Shown piece by piece: positions 1-11,774 of a DNA stretch of 64,000 bases (position 1 is its first letter; each line of letters opens with the position of its first letter). Below the pieces are notes generated by a model, which saw nothing but the letters and a program-made list of their open reading frames with translations, was not told the origin of the DNA and searched no databases. Source of the DNA: Helicoverpa zea (Eukaryota; Arthropoda; Insecta; Lepidoptera; Noctuidae); assembly GCF_022581195.2 (NCBI RefSeq), contig NC_061482.1, positions 1,984,001 to 2,048,000 of the forward strand. Direction: 5' to 3'. The position numbers and the translations under genes were made by a program.

Positions 1-592
1 CTTTGGAAATAAATATCTATTATATATAAATATATATTATATTATATTTCCTAGTTGTAAATGTACATAAAATCTTATTATAAATGGTAGAATGAGTCAG
101 CATAATGATTTAAATATTTATTTAATAGAAAAAATTGTACAGCAGGCCCGTTATTTAAGGCGTAAAATAGTAACTAGTCAGTCAGTCAAGATATAGCTAT
201 GCATAGTTATCAAACAACCTAACATAGGTAGATCTAGCTAGTTGTTATACATAAAATATACAACATCTGTCAAACATCCAACACTATATCAAATCTGTCT
301 GTATTGTTGACTCTTGTACTTCGAATACAGAGTGCCTCTGAATAATTTACAAGCGTTTTGAATACAAGCCGATTCATCTAGTAATGTGTAATATCTTTAA
401 TTAACTTCTAAATGATGTCAACAAGCGAATTGCTGACTGTCGCTTTTAATTGATTGATAATGAGTGTAGCAGGAGTAATAGTTAGCTTTTGAATATAAAG
501 TGTTTTGTTGAAATAATGTTCGGGGTATTGCCAAAAAAACTTGAAGTTTAATGGTCTTTTGTAAAGAGTCAAGTTAAACCCATAAGAATACT
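1..592. other. AT-rich flank upstream of the transporter, nothing recognised
   Basis: This stretch is AT-rich with a TATA-like microsatellite at its start (about 17-50). No exon, convincing ORF or complete repeat is seen. It is either 5' flank or a leading intron of the transporter, depending on whether exon 1 has upstream non-coding exons; the CAG acceptor before 954 implies that at least one 5' UTR exon lies outside or was missed. Confidence 0.4.
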
Positions 593-595
593 GAA

Positions 596-802
596 AAGCA
601 AGTGCGAGTATAGGAGCCCCCCAAAATATTTATTTAATTCTAGTTTTCAGTCTGTTTGTTGTTGTTATAGCGGCAACAGAAATACATCATCTGTGAAAAT
701 GTCAGCTCTCTAACTATCACAGTTCATGAGATACAGCCTGGTGACAGACGGACGGACGAACGGACGGACGGACAGAGGGGCGAAAACAATAGGGTCCCGT
801 GT
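596..802 (+). repeat. Dispersed GGACGGACGGAC repeat (degenerate copy)
   Basis: The block contains CAAGTGCGAGTATAGG, GGAGCCCCCCAAAATA, CATGAGATACAGCCTGGTGA and a (GGAC)n run followed by CGAAAACAATAGGGTCCCGT. The same ordered landmarks recur at 11889-12125 and, reversed, at 52047-52317. It is a lepidopteran-type dispersed repeat of unknown class. This copy lacks its left end and the closing TACGGAACC part. Confidence 0.75.
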
Positions 803-837
803 TATACCTACACACGAAATTTCAACCAAAGCATCCA

Positions 838-918
838 TACATTCTCACAAACTGTATATGTATATATAAATATATACTGTATATATATATATATTTATAT
901 ATATATATATAATATTAG
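838..918. repeat. TA-rich microsatellite before exon 1
   Basis: Almost uninterrupted TATATA/AAATATA tracts end about 35 bp before the exon 1 acceptor. It is simple-sequence DNA with no other visible content. Confidence 0.7.
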
Positions 919-953
919 TATTATTATACTAATGCTATACTATTCTGTTGCAG

Positions 954-1098
954 CTGCATGCGCCGCTTCCAACAAGTCGATTGGGGGGGGGTGCGGCGTG
1001 ACACACACAACGTATTCACCAAGCTCATCAGGACCAAGGACCCCCGCGATTCGGAACCCACCCAAGAGATCACCTTGCCTGGAAGACAACGACTTTCG
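954..1098 (+). CDS. CAT transporter exon 1 (first coding exon)
   Basis: A CAG acceptor precedes position 954 and a GTAAGT donor follows 1098. From the ATG at 958 the frame gives 47 residues, a charged hydrophilic tail beginning MRRFQQVDWGG and ending PGRQRLS, which joins in phase 0 to RCLTTMDLTS of exon 2. The length before RCLTT is a little longer than the SLC7A4 tail, so the 958 ATG is a credible start with 954-957 as 5' UTR. The same frame also reads through the acceptor (a split codon then Cys before Met), so an additional upstream coding exon cannot be ruled out. The exon contains a run of nine G at the Trp-Gly-Gly codons, unusual in this AT-rich DNA. It is the least conserved part of the protein and is called mainly from splice sites and frame. 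Confidence 0.78.
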
Positions 1099-1379
1099 GT
1101 AAGTTAACTTTACTTACAACTTCTAGGTACGTTTCACTGGTTGCCGATGAAGTGTCAGTTAGTTCTGTGCTAGTTCGATGCTGTCTGCCGGTGAAGGCTA
1201 CTTATAATTTTTGCCAGATATGGTACCCGAAATCGATGAAACCTAATTTATAGTTTATCTGTAAAATAAATTCCTGATAGGTTATCAGATACTTTATCAG
1301 TAACCGGTGAAAACGCATCTAGTTTATATTATAGACTTAAAATTTCGTGCGTATATTTCACTGATTTATAATTTCGAAG

Positions 1380-1790
1380 ACATAATCTAGACACACGGCA
1401 GTGTGTCCGCCAAGTTCGAGCAAAAAAAAGCGACACACCGGCCGTGGGTTATATTACACGAACCATTTCGGGCCAAATTCGACCCCCCTATAACTCAAAA
1501 TCTATTTTATTTACGCATATCAAATTTCTAGTATCTGTTGAGACCCTCTCACTTATCTAAAATACAAAATTTCATTATCATACCTATTGTAGGTCTTGAG
1601 ATATTGACGTCAGAAAATCGCTATTTTTACTATACACTCACTGACTGACTCACTCATCAAAAACCTAGACCACTTCCAATGGTCGTATTGACTTGAAATT
1701 TGGCATGGAGGTAGGTCTTTATGTCAAGGTAAAGGGAAAAATCTGAAAATGGCCAAGTGTGAGTCAGTTTCAAAATAATGAAGGTGTACA
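1380..1790. repeat. Probable dispersed repeat, unclassified
   Basis: It begins with an inverted pair around ACGGCAGTGTGTCCG and CGACACACCGGCCGTG and ends with CACTGACTGACTCACTCATC, a tail of the kind seen on lepidopteran dispersed repeats. No second copy in the window confirms it and no coding frame is visible. Confidence 0.35.
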
Positions 1791-1804
1791 TTTATACCCG
1801 GTGT

Positions 1805-2410
1805 AAAGGACAATGGGCACTTTGTATGGGATTTGGTACCCGCTCCAACAGCAACGTATTATATATCATTAGAAAGGTATTTACGTGAAGAATAATAAAA
1901 ACTATGGAGCTTGCCTCAATTAGCTGTCCGATCCAAGAACGATAAAAATTGAATCGACGTAGAAACAAATATGTCATCCATATATGCAAATTCATTAAGA
2001 GGCATTTATGCCGTCAGTGTAATAATTTTAAACTCAGTTAACAGACATCTTACATTGATTGATACACTCTATTATAATCTAAAGGTTGTAATAGTCTATG
2101 GAGTCATACTACGGAAACACAATCGTCATCTGATTTGACAAAAGTTCAAAACATTTCTATTCATCTTTTTTTAAGAAGAAATTCACCATTATCTCAGCAC
2201 CTCTTGAGGAGCAAGATTGAGTCGTAATATGGACTATGTAAACATCGTCTCCTGAATTTTTAACCTCAATTGATTGTAAATACTGAAAGACTTTCATCAA
2301 ATACATAAGCTGGTTCTGCGTGAACTGCAAAGGTTTGCACAGTCTTTTTTTAAATCAATCGGCAGGCAAACATTCTAAAAAGGCCAAATTCCTGTTTTTT
2401 TCTTACGAAA
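1805..2410 (+). mobile_element. Deleted copy of a non-autonomous TIR element (AAAGGACAATGGGC end)
   Basis: It starts with AAAGGACAATGGGCACTTTG and matches, in reverse, the element at 41021-42950, including the GGTACCCGCTCCAACAG and TTAGCTGTCCGATCC landmarks. It ends at GGCCAAATTCCTG, which pairs with 41246-41258 of the longer copy. Relative to that copy it lacks about 1.1 kb of interior and the far terminus. No protein is encoded. Confidence 0.7.
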
Positions 2411-2628
2411 AATTACGAATGTGTAACTTTGATCCACGAACATAATATATGATAACATGTCATGTTAGTCAGTTGGAAAATCTAGTCCATTTAGTTAATC
2501 TAGTTCATTTCTTTGTAAGAAGCATAGTGCTAATCAAAAATCTGAAAGATAGTATAAATGACTCATTTCCTTAACTAACTTAATCATAAGAAAAAAATAA
2601 AATAAACAACCTTACAAAAATAAATGAA

Positions 2629-2995
2629 ATCCCACCCAAAACAAAAATGTGAAAGGCTGCCAAGTTCGATAATATGGGAATGCTTCGCCTATAAAAGAAG
2701 TGGGATCTGAATAAGTACCAAGTTCCATACACATACCTCAGTTAAAAATAGTTACTTTTTAATGATGTTACTTGGCAAGTTTTAATAGAAAATTAAATAC
2801 TTGATTCATTGCGTTTAGTAGGTTTATAACAAGTTATGTGAAAACTTGCCAAGAACCATCATTATAAAGTAACTATTTTTAACTCAGGTATGTGTATGGA
2901 ACTTGGTACTTATTCAGATCCCACTTCTTTTATAGGCGAAGCATTCCCATATTATCGAACTTGGCAGCCTTTCACATTTTTGTTTTGGGTGGGAT
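2629..2995. repeat. Long inverted repeat (hairpin, arms ~155 bp)
   Basis: The left arm (2629-2787) and right arm (2838-2995) are near-perfect reverse complements with a ~50-bp AT-rich loop. Landmarks are ATCCCACCCAAAACAAAAAT at the outer left and ATTTTTGTTTTGGGTGGGAT at the outer right; small differences occur near the loop. It lies in intron 1 of the transporter, so it would be transcribed as a long stem. It could be a foldback MITE or a local inverted duplication; no clear target duplication flanks it. Confidence 0.9.
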
Positions 2996-3541
2996 CTTTA
3001 GTACACGTGTATGCAGATGGATGTATGAGTGTTTCATAAATCAGTATCGACCAAGAAATTACAGAAAACGAAATAAGTATTTTAATACACCCAAGTTATG
3101 TTTATAAAGTCTTATAACTGAGAGCAAAATAAACAAATATTGTGAACGTCGCGGTATAACATCTCGGGCATGTTAACGCTACTAGTTAAATAAAACCAAG
3201 TATAAACTAACGAAGTTTACCGAGCGAAGATCAGAAAGTTCTGGAAGCGACGTGCTAACAAATGGTATTTCTTACAAACCGCCATCTGGTTGGCTCATTA
3301 TTTTAGTGTCGTTCGCATGTGGCTTGATTTTATAGATAATATTATGTACTATTTATCTCTAGATTTATAAAATTAACAACATCTGTTATAGACCTGAAAT
3401 ATATCGTATACTATATAAAAATAATATCGATATTCGGCCAAGCACATTCTCTCAGGTATGCTTAAGTCTGGTTTAACGCTACGGTGATGAAATTAAATTA
3501 CCATCATAAGCTTTTTCTGAAACTGAAAACTATTAAGTGGA

Positions 3542-3763
3542 AATCACCACGCTTGTTAAAAGCGCATTGGTGATTTCAGATCTTAAAGTCCAGGTGTCCT
3601 CAAGATGTTGTCTGTTCAGTTCTGTCATTCATTTAGTGTCCAAGATATACTTCGAAAGTAAATAAACATAACTTAGAAAAGTTAAATGCCAGACCTGAAA
3701 TCGAACCACCTGCCTCCAATACCTAAGTCAGTACACACATATTAGAGACGCACCACGACTTCT
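3542..3763 (-). mobile_element. tRNA-derived SINE, family C, reverse copy
   Basis: On the minus strand it runs from GTCGTGGTGCGTCTC (tRNA-like head) through a B-box-like GGTTCGATTTCAGG to AAATCACCAATGCGC and a GTGGTGATTT end. The same order is found on the + strand at 10980-11262. The copy is diverged. Confidence 0.6.
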
Positions 3764-4147
3764 GACGAAGTTACAACTCTAATGAACCGCATATTATTTA
3801 GTTTTAACTACACAATCCCAGCAAACCAAAGCAAAAGGCCAACAGTATACCAAGTCTTTAATATGATCAAGACATGTTGCGAGTTCTCGCATAGTTATCG
3901 AAGCGAAGCTTGGTGGTAGTTCAAAACTAACGGTGAACAATGTTTGAGTTAGCCAACCAATGAGGAGTTGGCACACAAGATTGTTGTAGTAAACTGGGCT
4001 TTTGCGTTATTAGGAGACAGTTAGAAGTGCATGGTTTGACTGAGGTTAAACTGTCTTCGATACAAGTTGAGTATGCTAAGATTCTGCTTACTTGCAAGAG
4101 ATGACATGACTTGCATTGTTATTCTTACTCTTAAGAATTATTTCTCG

Positions 4148-4335
4148 TCTCATCATCTACTGCCGAGCCCTTTTTCAACGATGTTGGGGTCGACTGCCAG
4201 TCTAACCGGATGCAGCTGAGTACCAGTTTTTTACATGGTGCAACTGCCTATCTGACCTCCTCAACCCAGTTGCCTGGATATATCGGGTTACACAGATAAC
4301 TCGACCTCCCTGATAAGACTCGTGAAACTTTCTAG
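4148..4335 (-). mobile_element. SINE family A, 3' part
   Basis: Reverse-strand body of the commonest SINE in the window, recognised by GGCTCGGC, TGTTGGGGTCGACTGCCAGT, ACCGGATGCAGCTGAGTACC and CTATCTGACCTCCTCAACCC. It is 5'-truncated and diverged beyond about 4335. Confidence 0.75.
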
Positions 4336-5197
4336 GTTCTATCTAACTGTCTACTCATCTAACAGTCAATATTTTTCCATTTCCTATAGAGAGGTCGCCA
4401 ATATAAAATTGTGATAAAAATAGCAATGTCTTTCGGCCTTAATTGCCTTCCTAACGGTTGTCTGAAACAATTATCAAGCATTTTCCTCGTTCGGCGAGGG
4501 TCGGCCGGCAATTTATATTTCAAAAGGTGGTTGGGCCGCTTCTATACGCTAATGCTGCCTTAACTGAGTCCTTCCGATGCTTGAATATTTAATCGTTCTC
4601 CTAGACTGGGATATAAACGCTCAAATTTAACTTAAAGTTTGGTACACTAGTTTTTTGGTGGTTTTTATTTAATTTTTGGATTTCGAAATAACTTCTACTG
4701 GTGTTTACAATATAATATCCTTTGAATAAGATAAAGCTGAAGAGTTTGTATGTCTGGCTATTGTATATTGGCCGACCATTAGGCTACTTTTTATTCGAAT
4801 GCGCTGTGTAGTTCCCATGGGACGCGAGAGAAAGGTGTAATCAATCCTTTGATTCCTCAAATAGGGACCTACAGGCAGTAAAATTGAAGTATTATACACC
4901 CTTTAACATGAAGAAGAGATGCAAATATTCAAAGGCGCTAGGATTCAAAACGTCTAAAGAAATCAACACGATTCGCATTCCTTGCAAGTTTTCTTTACAA
5001 ACTCCTATGAAAAGTCGCCGCTGCAAGCGCTATGTATCTGAATTCCTTTACAAAAGTGTTACGTCTATGGAACTTAGCCTATAATAATAAAAATGTATTT
5101 TTCATTGTACGAGTATTGCTATTGAGTGGAGTCAGCTATTGATAGCAGTTTAAAATGGGCTTGTATAGCAGTTTATGTAATAGGGATATTTATGTAG

Positions 5198-5262
5198 GCG
5201 TGGTGATTAATGCTTATTCTTTCTAAGTGTGAGTGGAGGCCTGTGTCCTACAGTGATAGTGA
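5198..5262 (+). mobile_element. SINE family C 3' end fragment
   Basis: GCGTGGTGATTAATGCTTAT followed by GTGAGTGGAGGCCTGTGTCC matches the closing part of the family C SINE at 11187-11255. It abuts the MITE at 5281. Confidence 0.55.
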
Positions 5263-5280
5263 AGAAGACTGTTGATTTTA

Positions 5281-5681
5281 GGGTGCGTCCACATCTGGCG
5301 AATGTGCCGCGAATGCGCAGCACGCGAGCCGATTGCGAGCTGTCTGCGAGCTGCGCGCGTGCAGTCACTGCGATAGTTTGGTGTGCCTCTTTAGCGCAAC
5401 TCATGCAAGGCTCGTATAGAGCGCGCGAGCGGCGCGCGATCTGCGCGCACTCAGTTCTCGCCCTTACAGTTCCGTATACTGGCTCAGTACTATCGAAGAT
5501 GTCAGACGTCGCGCGCCACCTGCGCGCTGATCGCGTACGGCGCTTAGGTCGCGCGCGAACTGCGCGCGGGCGGCGCAGAAGCGGCGCACGAACAAAAATG
5601 CACGCGCGCAGCTCGCGGGCAGGTCGCAAACGGCTCGCGAGCTGCACATTCGCGGCACATTCGCCAGATGTGGACGCTCCC
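5281..5681. mobile_element. GC-rich MITE with long TIRs, TTA target duplication (PIF/Harbinger-like)
   Basis: TTA occurs on both sides (5278-5280 and 5682-5684). The left end GGGTGCGTCCACATCTGGCG and the right end pair as inverted repeats for about 85 bp with few mismatches. The interior is rich in GCGCGC. Open frames on both strands (up to 167 codons) result from this composition and have no recognisable domain. A 3-bp TWA duplication suggests the PIF/Harbinger superfamily. Confidence 0.85.
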
Positions 5682-5689
5682 TTAGATGT

Positions 5690-7065
5690 ACTTACAATGC
5701 TCTATAGGGTGTCTTATAACATGGTCATTTAATTCAGAATATCGGGCAATTTTGACGGTAAATTATGGAATCAGACGTCACTTTGAGGACATCTATGACA
5801 TGAAATGTTTGGAAAACAATTCCTGAAGATGCTCCGTGGAGGAGCGAAACAGGTGTCGAGTATCCAACGTGTTTTTCTCATCTCAATTTAAGTTCTTCGA
5901 TTTATACAATTGATATTAAAGCCGTATAAGTCGATAAATAAATAAATAAACGTCTCGACTTACTGTAATATATTTTTTTTCATTTATTATACTTAAAGAT
6001 ACTTAAAATATGGCTAACATTTTTTATATGCCTCTTCATAGTAAGTGTGAAATAGAAATACATTTTCCAATTAGAGAGCGGACGATGAATGACACATGTA
6101 TTTCCCGCATTTATGAATACTCATGCATTTGTGGCGGATGCATCCAACTGCATTACGTTATGTAAGTGTGAAATGCTCCTAGTTTCGGGTGCATGATGCA
6201 TGAAATAGGATTAGCAAACCATTAGTTAACAACGTTTAGTTTAATTGATATAGTTAATGGATTGTAAGAGGATTAAATGCAGTTGTAATAAAGGTGTTAG
6301 CATGTTTATAAATTCTAAAAAATAAAAATAATATTTCTCTCAATAAATAAATAATAAAAAAAGTTGTGAAGGCCTAGAATTTTATGTTATTTTAATGCAT
6401 TCTGAAAAAGGAGGAAGTTCCACACTCCACACACTGCGAAGTTTTAGCCAACAAGTAATTTGATCGGGTTTATAAGTCAGTGTCAATATTAAAATAGTAT
6501 TAGCGCACATTACAACGATCAGGTTTACATACCGGACCGACTGAAAGTTAGATTGGATTCACGATCACCTTCAAAGTACACTGTCAACCAGGCATGGAGC
6601 CAACTATCGGCCAACAGTTAGTCTGCAGTGTGTGAATCTTAACAATTAAGAATTTGTACCGTACATCGGACCGTGGCGTGTTCTAGTGTGTGCCTCTCTA
6701 AAACAAACTAACAAAATTCCTTCCAGTCTTTAAAGCATTTTTAAAATACCTTCTCAGTTGCCTTTCTATCCTCTCAATATTAGACTCCTTTTTCGTTACA
6801 GTACCTTCAAAGAGTTTTGATGAAATCCTTCTGTAAACTGTACTCTTGTAAACAAAGTAGCTTTGCAGTTTCGATACAGACAATACTGCAGATTGAAAAA
6901 TGAATCCCAGCGTTTATTTAAAGCTGTTACAATACTAGAAACGAGATCAGTTTTATTTAATTCACCTTTTCCCTTCCAAGTGGCCCGTTATTACATTTCC
7001 ACTACCTACAGGGAAGCGTTTAATTATTAGAATGTTGAGCTCTACCTTCATAATCATCGCATCTA
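5690..7065. other. Intron 1 interior, mostly unrecognised
   Basis: AT-rich DNA without a convincing exon. A segment near 6540-6640 (CTGAAAGTTAGATTGGATTC ... CAACTATCGGCCAACAGTTA) resembles half of the MITE seen at 53836-53978. Otherwise no feature is supported. Confidence 0.4.
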
Positions 7066-7069
7066 CCTA

Positions 7070-7391
7070 GAATTTTCCCAACTATTTTGGGGTTGACTTC
7101 CAGTCTCACTAGGTGCAGCTGAGTAGGTACCAGTGTTTTATAAGGAGCGACTATCAGACCTCCTCAACCCAGTTACCCGGGAAACCCAATACCCTTTGGT
7201 TAGACTGGTGTCAGACTTACTGGCTTCTGACTACCCGTAACGACTGCCAAAGACGTTTAATGTCAGCCAGAACTATATACTTAGAAAGTACATAAAAACG
7301 TAGAAAAGTTGCATTAGTTCTTGCTTGACCTGGAATCGAACTCACACTCATATTTAAGAGGTTAGTTCTTTACCCACTAGGCCGCCACGAC
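7070..7391 (-). mobile_element. SINE family A, near full length, reverse
   Basis: Minus-strand head GTCGTGGCGGCCTAGTGGGT (A-box region) and GAGTTCGATTCCAGG (B-box) lead into the family body and finish at TTTTGGGGTTGACTTCCAGT. The copy is old: several indels and a damaged 3' end without the ATG tail. Confidence 0.8.
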
Positions 7392-7399
7392 TATTCATT

Positions 7400-9665
7400 C
7401 AACCGAGCATTTATTCAAAGTTGTTACAATACTGAAAACAAGGTCAGTTGTATTTAATTCACCTTTTCCCGTTTAAAAGCGGCCTTCTATTACATTTCCA
7501 CTTCAAGGAAGCGTTTAATTATTACAATTTTGAATTCTACGGTCATAAATACAAAATGATATTTGAATTCTATTTCTAACTATGTTATAATCGTGTCAGC
7601 GTGTTGGAACGTAACTTTGACCCCGGAAACTAACCGGGGTTTAAACTTGTTGGACATTCTGCCACATGTCAGTGATATTTAACTGGCAGATATTCAGCTG
7701 TATTTGAAACTGTTTTGGACAAAAGGGACCGGGTTTAGTGCTGTAATGAAGTTTAGAATTTCTAGTAGCAAGCTTTGGGTTAATTTTGATGCATTTTCGT
7801 AGTGTCTTAGTGTGCAATAGGGAAATGTATTAAATTAGAAGCAGCTGTTGCAATTATATGAATAGAATTTATTACATTATTAAAAACCTGTAATAAATAT
7901 GATATGTATGCTTAATATTTTTAAAGTGGATTTTTTTTATGGTTGTAAACTATTGAAACGATTTGAAAAAAAAAATCACTCACAGTAGACTGCTTGAACT
8001 GCTTGGCCACGTAAAATGGTCAAAAATTGGGTATTTTCTTAGGTTCTTATTCTTTAGGTTCTTATTGTTATTCTAGGTCTTTCATTTTGTATACATTTAA
8101 AATACCTGCACACTGCGCCCTAAACAGTTTAGAACACACATTGCCTATCTGATTATGATTATTCATTGAATTATACTCCCACACAAAAATACCAAAATAA
8201 CTGAAACAAAAATAACTCCCAACAAATACCAATTTGTTCAGCGCATTCAGTTACAATAAACGCTGATAGCTAGAAAGAAAACGTTTAACGCATAAAACAG
8301 TCGTTCGAATATATTTATGTGACACCAATATCCGCAAGCGATGCGCCGTGGAACGGAACGTGATTCTCTCCGGGCATATTATATGACGCATAAATCCTAT
8401 CATAGTACGTATATCGTTTGAGGGGTTGGCGTTTAAAATCTATCAAATAGTGGGTTTTTTTAGTCTTTTCTACGAATCATGACAGAAAGTTGCGGGGAGA
8501 GGAGACTAGTATCAAAAATGGTTTTATTTTTGTAAAACTGCCAATTTTACTTAAAGTTAATAATTTTACTTTAAGTTGCCACATTACAATAGGTGGAAAA
8601 GAAAACATTCACATAAGTATTGCAAATTTTTTATAAGGTATTCTTTCTAATATTATGAATGCGAAAGTAATTCTGTGTAATTCTGTGATGATAACGTGAA
8701 TTTATGCCGATGCCCCAACAGAGCAGTTGTAATAGTAGTTACTGCGAACTAAGCCATTTAAATATTTTGTAGACAGATATTCTAGACACTGAGAAAAGAC
8801 ATAGGCCACTTTTTATCCTGTTGAGGAAAGTAGCTCCCACAGAAAATGTCTGGAACTGTTATTAGAAGCCGATATAACATATTTAGGCACATTATATCAA
8901 GATAAAGTCGAGTGCGGTGAACCTACTTCGCGCGTGGGACGACCGTGGGCAGAAACGAGCGATTTGAAGCTTTTCGAGCCCCAGACTTCATTCAACAATG
9001 TTCCATACATATTGGAAAATGCTTTTACAATATTCTTTTAAATATAGAAAACCTCCCTCGTGACGTTGGTGAATAATGATAGCGTTTTGTTATTTTTGTG
9101 TCTGTTCTATTTTTGAACTTTAAGTTGCATTGTCATCCAAATAAAGGACTGTTTTGGAAGCAAGCTACTGGCTGCAATAGCATCGACATGGTCAGTCGTA
9201 ATCAGATATCAACCGATTTCATGAAGTAGCTGCACGTGTGGTAGGCAGTTGCTGTCGGCAGCTCGTTTCCAAGACATATCTTAAAATTACAACTCATTCG
9301 ATGTATCTATTCAATCAGTTTATTAAAGAAGAACTGTATTGATGGAAATATTTATTATTGCTGATTATGTTTTCGGTTCAATTCTGCTCCTTTTGTCATC
9401 ATAAGTATATTCAATGCCTTATCATTGTTATTTTTCAACCCACACATCCCTTTTTCACCTACCCCTAATAATCATTGAAGAATTTTACAAAACTCTTAGT
9501 CATACATATAATCTATTTACAATCTTAGAAAGAAAATACGCGAAAAGCAGTTCCCTAAGGACACATATTAATTAATCAGCAAAGAAACATATGCTTACAT
9601 TTGCAAATAATCGCCTTCAGCTACAATTAATATTTCTGATAACATTTCTCTCAGCCAAGCTACGC
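7400..9665. other. Intron 1 interior, few recognisable features
   Basis: AT-rich. The segment 7418-7560 partly repeats 6905-7070 (TTTATTTAAAGCTGTTACAA versus TTTATTCAAAGTTGTTACAA), bracketing the SINE at 7070-7391, so that SINE sits between two copies of a ~150-bp direct repeat. The stretch 8640-8880 looks like a worn copy of the dispersed repeat seen at 25768. No exon is evident. Confidence 0.45.
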
Positions 9666-9670
9666 AGAAA

Positions 9671-9898
9671 AAACAAAAATCTTCAGTTCATCCTCCGAGC
9701 CTTTTCCCAAACTATGTTGGGGTCGGCTTCCAGTCTAACCGGATTCAGCTGAGTACCAGTGCTTTACAAGAAGCGACTGCCTATCTGACCTCCTCAACCC
9801 AGTTACCCGGGCAACCCGATACCCCTTGGTTAGACTGGTGTCAGACTTACTGGCTTCTGACTACCCGTAACGACTGAGTCAAACAAAAATCTTCAGTT
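9671..9898 (-). mobile_element. SINE family A, 5'-truncated, with 18-bp target duplication
   Basis: The SINE body (9689-9880, minus strand) is flanked by AAACAAAAATCTTCAGTT at 9671-9688 and an identical copy at 9881-9898. It ends with the usual CCGAGGATG 3' terminus and is truncated in the middle of the body, at AGTCGTTACGGGTAGTC. The perfect duplication marks a recent target-primed insertion. Confidence 0.93.
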
Positions 9899-10220
9899 GC
9901 GAACGCTTTTACATTTTCTCCTTCTCTTTAAATAAGAAACCAATGGAAAACAATTTAAAAATGAAAAATTGCTTTTTAAATGGAGCATAATTTCCTACTG
10001 AGATTTAAAAAAGTAACTTGTAAGCAAAAGGCAGAATGCAGAAAGGAGTTTCGTTTCAATTTTTAATTCTTCTTTATGTAAAGGGTTTAGTTTGCATCGT
10101 TATTATATTTGTTTGAGACGCTTTTCTGTTGTAATATTGTTACTTGGAGGAGATAAGTATATGTAGTATACCTATATTTGTTTATGGAACAAATCTTTTC
10201 GATCTGTGATAACACCATAA

Positions 10221-10396
10221 GGGTAGGTTCATATCTGACGGAACATACGTCGCGTATTTTCGGTCGCGTAACGCCAAAACAGACAAATATTATGATAAAA
10301 CATTCAATCATTCACACCTAACCGATGATGCGTTAGTACGTCAATCATACATTTACGATACGCTCGACGCATTTTCCGTCAGGTATGAACCGACTC
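10221..10396. mobile_element. Small MITE with TAA target duplication
   Basis: TAA flanks both ends (10218-10220, 10397-10399). The ends GGGTAGGTTCATATCTGACG and, reversed, GAGTCGGTTCATACCTGACG pair over about 22 bp. It is 176 bp and non-coding. The terminal motif resembles those of the elements at 5281 and 46008. Confidence 0.75.
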
Positions 10397-10979
10397 TAAG
10401 GTTTTCAGAGCAATATATAATTTACTATGACGCTTCTAAAAAACCTCTAAAAAGCAAGTTTGTTAAAGTCGTTTTAAATTTACGTTTTTGATATAATACA
10501 ATATACAATAATAAGTAACTCTGTCGACTGACTGGCTTTCTCACCAAAACTACTGTTCCGATTTTAAATGAATTTTGGTGCACATACAATCTAGCTAAAG
10601 TCTATGAAAGAACATAGGCTATTTTTATCCGGTTCCGAAAAGTAGGTTCTTCAGGCCGCAAAGAAAAGCTACATTTTATTTATTTAAAAGAAAAATGTAG
10701 TGACTTATTTTGTCCGTATTTTATTGCATTAAGTACCTCTTTCAAGTAAAGACTTTAGTTGATATGTCCTAAGCTCAGTTACATGCCTCTTGTCCAACCG
10801 GACAACCGTCTTACAATACAATAAGCTTAACCGACGTAATGTGCTTTCAACGGCTTTCAACTCTATTGACTTGGTAGCAAAGTACATTTTTCAATAACTC
10901 ACACAGTGCAGCTTGGTAACTGAATTTGTGAGGTACTTTTTATTCTTAAAATCTTTAGCTTGGTTGATTTATTTTAAGT

Positions 10980-11262
10980 CGCGGTGGTCTAGTGGTAAAA
11001 TCACGAGTGTCGCAAATACGATCGATGGGTTTGATTCCTGACCATTGTAACTTTTCTAGGTTAAAAGTAAGTTCCATAAAAATGTTCTGTCCAGCATATT
11101 GTCTTAAACAGTGACGGTTAAGGTGATGGAAAACATCTTGAGGAAACTGGGACTTTTGTGTCTAAAATCACCAATCCGCCTTGAGCAAGCGTGGTGATTA
11201 ACGCTCATTCCTTCAATATATGAGAAGAGATTTGTGGCCTACAGTAGGATATTAAAATAAGC
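10980..11262 (+). mobile_element. tRNA-derived SINE, family C
   Basis: The head GCGGTGGTCTAGTGGTAAAA resembles a tRNA A-box and GGGTTTGATTCCTG a B-box, as expected for pol III transcription. The body includes GATGGAAAACATCTTGAGGA and GCGTGGTGATTAACGCTCAT and closes near GGCCTACAGTAGGA. Reverse fragments occur at 3542 and 48858. Confidence 0.75.
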
Positions 11263-11774
11263 TGAATACTGAAATTAATTTCCCGAATTATTGCAATCAT
11301 TTTTTCGGTTTATCTATTTGTAGGTACATATTTATTAATAATTAATATTTGTTGATTGATTAAAGTTAATATTTAATGTAAATATTATTTGAATAAATAA
11401 TTTTAATTTAATTACTGAAGTATTACGTATGCGATGATTAAAATTAAATATCCAATAATTCCAACTGTAGATTGATTTAAATGGAATTTAATTAAAAACG
11501 ACTATTGGGAAGTATTCATACCTTTTAATAGCTGGAATTATTCGAAATCTTAATATGAGTTTTAAATTATGATCTGTTACTTTTGGAAATACTTCATTGG
11601 CAGGTTTATTCACGGGTTAAATTCCAAAAATTCATATCATTATTATTTTGTTGCATTTAATACAACTGGTAAAATCAGTTGGTGTCATAATTATTTCATT
11701 TAACCACTTTCTGGTTCAACTTGCATGGTATATTAAGCTCAGAGTCAACCTATAAAATATTGACAACAGTTTTT

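Noticed and set aside
5207..5732. Overlapping open frames of 146 and 167 codons on both strands
   Set aside because: They lie in the GC-rich MITE (5281-5681) and its palindromic ends; arginine/alanine-rich translations on both strands reflect GCGC repeats, not a protein.
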